This document shows, piece after piece, positions 62,238-64,000 of a stretch of 64,000 bases of DNA (its first letter is position 1; each line of letters starts with the position of its first letter). This DNA is from Phenylobacterium sp. GTDB taxonomy: Bacteria; Pseudomonadota; Alphaproteobacteria; Caulobacterales; Caulobacteraceae. The notes beneath the pieces are model-generated. The model was not told the origin of the DNA. It saw nothing but the letters and a program-made list of their open reading frames with translations, and did no database searches. Both the position numbers and the translations under genes were made by a program. Location of the stretch: positions 286,224 through 350,223 of the forward strand of contig NZ_JACESE010000002.1 in NCBI RefSeq assembly GCF_013911965.1, read 5' to 3'.

Positions 62238-62250
62238 GCGCATCGCATCT

Positions 62251-63111
62251 TCAGGCAAAGCGCTTGGCACCCGCTACGCACCCGACAACGATCACGGTTG
62301 ACGCGATCATGGTCCAGGCGATCGGCTCGCCGAGGAAGATCGCTGCCTGCAGAAATCCGAAAAAGGGCTGGAGAAGCTGCAACTGGCCGACGCCCGCGAT
62401 GCCGCCAAGCGCAAGGCCCCGATACCAGAATATGAAGCCGACCATCATGCTGAAGATCGAAACGTAGGCGAGGCCGATCCACGCCGGAACGCCGACATTG
62501 CTCCACGTATGAGGCAGGGTGAGCAGCGCGATTGCGGCCATGATCGGCAACGACAGCAACAACGCCCATGAGATAACCTGCCAGCCGCCAAGACGGCGCG
62601 AAAGTATCGCCCCTTCCGCATAGCCCATGCCGCAGACAAGAATGGCCGCGATCATGAGCAGGTCGCCCGTCAGCGTTCCTTCATTGCTTCCATAGAGTGC
62701 AAAGCCGGCGACCGCCGCCGCCCCGGCAACAGAAAACAACCAGAAAGCGGGCTTTGGCCGCTCGCCTCCGCGTAGCACGCCAAAGATCGCGGTCGCGAGC
62801 GGGAGCAGTCCGATGAAGACGATAGAATGGGCGGCGGTGATATGCTGAAGCGCCAGCGCCGTCAGAAGTGGAAAGCCGACGACACCGCCAATCGCCACCA
62901 ATGTAAGCGGAAAGATGTCATGTCGTTCCGGCCGTGTCTGGCGAAGGGCGAACAGGAACACCGCGCCGAGTAACGCGGCGATTACTGCCCGCGCGGAGGT
63001 CAGAAACATCGGCGAAAAGTCCGCGACTGCAACGCGCGTGGCCGGCAGCGACCCACTGAATATGATGACGCCTAAGAGGCCGCTGCCCCAACCCGCAGTC
63101 GTTCGTTCCAT
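62251..63111 (-). CDS. EamA/DMT-family transporter
   Basis: A 286-residue permease with about ten helices in two repeated EamA halves (for example GVIIFSGSLPATRVAVADFSP and MIAAILVCGMGYAEGAILSR). The family exports amino acids and other metabolites. It converges on the MocR gene (14 bp apart) and is divergent from the second MocR gene. Export of a compound controlled by that regulator is inferred. Confidence 0.85.
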   Translation of the reverse strand: MERTTAGWGSGLLGVIIFSGSLPATRVAVADFSPMFLTSARAVIAALLGAVFLFALRQTRPERHDIFPLTLVAIGGVVGFPLLTALALQHITAAHSIVFIGLLPLATAIFGVLRGGERPKPAFWLFSVAGAAAVAGFALYGSNEGTLTGDLLMIAAILVCGMGYAEGAILSRRLGGWQVISWALLLSLPIMAAIALLTLPHTWSNVGVPAWIGLAYVSIFSMMVGFIFWYRGLALGGIAGVGQLQLLQPFFGFLQAAIFLGEPIAWTMIASTVIVVGCVAGAKRFA

Positions 63112-63175
63112 AAATCCTCGCTTTCCTGACCTCCCGAAATAGCCGTTCAGCTCTGGTGCTGGAAGGAACAGTCAG

Positions 63176-63226
63176 ATACAATTATGACGAATTGTATTGG
63201 TAAACTAAGCCACACAGTTGTGTGGC
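63176..63226. promoter_or_regulatory. Two palindromes between EamA and second MocR gene
   Basis: ATACAATT (63176-63183) and AATTGTAT (63190-63197) form a perfect inverted repeat with a 6-bp spacer. GCCACAC (63209-63215) and GTGTGGC (63220-63226) form a second perfect inverted repeat with a 4-bp spacer. Both sit in the 133-bp divergent intergenic region, the natural place for a MocR binding site and two promoters. Function is inferred. Confidence 0.6.
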
Positions 63227-63244
63227 AGAGCTGGATTGAGCGGT

Positions 63245-64000
63245 ATGGGAACGCGGACAGAAGTGCTGATGAACGCCGTTCGCACCAAGATCGCGAACAG
63301 GGCGCTCGGGCCGGGGGATCGCTTGCCATCGGTTCGCCGCTTCGCTGAAACGATGGGCGTTTCCCCCTCCACCGTCGTCGAGGCTTATGATCGGCTGGAA
63401 GCGGAAGGGGTTATCCGTGCCCGGCGAGGTTCGGGCTTCTTTGTAACCGGCGCTCACCTGCCACCGATGGCCTTGGCAGAGATGGGACCGTCGCGCGAGC
63501 GCGATGTCGATCCATTTTGGGTATCCAAGCAGTCACTTGATGCTGATTCGTCCGTGCTCAAGCCTGGCTGTGGGTGGCTCCCTTCCGACTGGATGCCAAA
63601 TGCCGCGCTTCGCAGAGGACTGAGGGCGCTCAGCCGTGCTGACGATACGCTGCTGTCCGATTATGGGAGCACACGCGGTTCGCTCGCCCTGCGTCGCCTA
63701 CTACTCAGCCGGTTCACCGATGAAGGCATCACGGCGACGGCGGATCAGATAATGCTGACTGCCTCGGGAACGCAGGCGATCGACCTAATATGTCGCCTTC
63801 TATTGCGGCCTAACGATACCGTTCTCGTCGATGATCCTTGCTACTTCAATTTCCAAGCACTTTTGCGCGCGCATCAGGTCAACATCGTCGGCGTTCCTTT
63901 TACACCCACTGACCTGACCCCCAGCCTTCCCCCAGCTGGGATTAGAGCCGGGCGGTTGTTTTGCGCATGCGCGCGGTTGAAGCAATGGGCTGTGCAGCGG
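63245..64000 (+). pseudogene. Second MocR-family regulator, apparently interrupted near 63,910
   Basis: A GntR-type N-terminus (MGTRTEVLMNAVRTKIANRALG, then VRRFAETMGVSPSTVVEAYDRLE) and the first part of an aminotransferase domain (LLSDYGSTRGSLALRRLLL, IMLTASGTQAIDLICRLLL and LVDDPCYFNFQALLRAHQV). Family sequence stops after IVGVPFTPT. The expected GPDLxxFE-type continuation is absent, and from 63910 the frame reads DLTPSLPPAGIRAGRLFCACA, which is unlike MocR. The gene therefore seems broken by an insertion; the frame is still open at the window edge. Confidence 0.65.
63910..64000. mobile_element. Possible end of an insertion sequence (IS3-like terminus)
   Basis: At 63910 the MocR coding sequence gives way to TGACCTGACCCCC, a TG-start, C-rich end like the inverted repeats of many IS3-family elements. 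The next 80 bases are unlike the MocR gene and hold no complete gene. No transposase is visible because the window ends. The assignment rests on loss of family sequence plus the terminus pattern. Confidence 0.4.

Larger units (their letters stand above)
38327..64000. mobile_element. Integrative and conjugative element (left part), inserted at tRNA-Ser
   Basis: From the tRNA junction onward the content is wholly mobile-element type: a serine recombinase, a toxin-antitoxin pair, a full P-type (trb) mating-pair-formation set, a coupling protein, then metabolic cargo. Genes before 38,236 are conserved chromosomal ones. No relaxase, plasmid replication gene or second tRNA-Ser fragment appears before 64,000, so the element continues beyond the window. 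The trb order resembles Tn4371-type and related ICEs, but here a serine recombinase replaces the tyrosine integrase. Confidence 0.85.

Noticed and set aside
38327-64000. CRISPR arrays, phage structural genes, rRNA genes
   Set aside because: No regularly spaced repeats, capsid or tail proteins, or rRNA sequence were seen. The element is conjugative, not a prophage.

Overview
The window is GC-rich DNA from an alphaproteobacterium, most likely Caulobacterales (Caulobacter/Phenylobacterium/Brevundimonas type). This rests on gene content and protein style (fixNOQP-fixGHIS order, GlgE-type glucan operon, tmk-holB-tatD cluster), not on a marker gene. It has two halves: chromosome (1 to about 38,326) and an integrated conjugative element (about 38,327 to beyond 64,000).

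Chromosomal half. 1-6,302 holds a sugar-type MFS permease (cut by the window edge), a secreted unknown, a LOG-family nucleotidase, the DNA-binding protein HU, a cation diffusion facilitator coupled to a frameshifted lipoprotein gene, and a membrane protein coupled to a zinc alcohol dehydrogenase. 6,410-14,164 is a complete cbb3 oxidase operon, ccoNOQP-ccoGHIS, with an FNR/FixK-type box upstream of ccoN. 14,589-31,719 is a six-gene, tightly coupled glucan/trehalose operon: glgE, treS-maltokinase, glgB, a glgX-treZ fusion, malQ and treY. Together these could build branched alpha-glucan from trehalose through maltose-1-phosphate and return glucan to trehalose. 31,940-38,077 holds an Inh-SH3 exported protein, a 130-residue unknown, and a run rlpA-tmk-holB-tatD-MBL hydrolase-purN-like.

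Mobile half. A tRNA-Ser(UGA) gene at 38,237-38,326 marks the junction. A large serine recombinase reads into the 3' end of that tRNA and is translationally coupled to a TumE/TumA-type toxin-antitoxin pair. Next come a complete P-type mating-pair-formation module (trbB-C-D-E-J-K-L-F-G-I plus a DUF2274 gene), a CopG-type regulator and the coupling protein TraG. A near-identical 22-bp motif stands upstream of both trbB and traG. Relaxase and replication/partition genes are not in the window and should lie beyond 64,000.

Cargo. 53,416-60,675 is a compact operon: thioredoxin-like protein, class I glutamine amidotransferase, serine hydroxymethyltransferase, YggS/PLPBP, pyridoxal kinase, 5-aminolevulinate synthase, MFS exporter and LysR regulator. 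It is transcribed away from a MocR/PdxR-like regulator. Nearly every enzyme makes, buffers or uses pyridoxal phosphate, and GlyA plus HemA form a serine-to-glycine-to-5-aminolevulinate route. I regard this as the most likely undescribed system in the window. A second divergent pair (EamA transporter and another MocR regulator) follows; the second MocR gene loses its family sequence near 63,910, where an insertion-sequence-like end begins.
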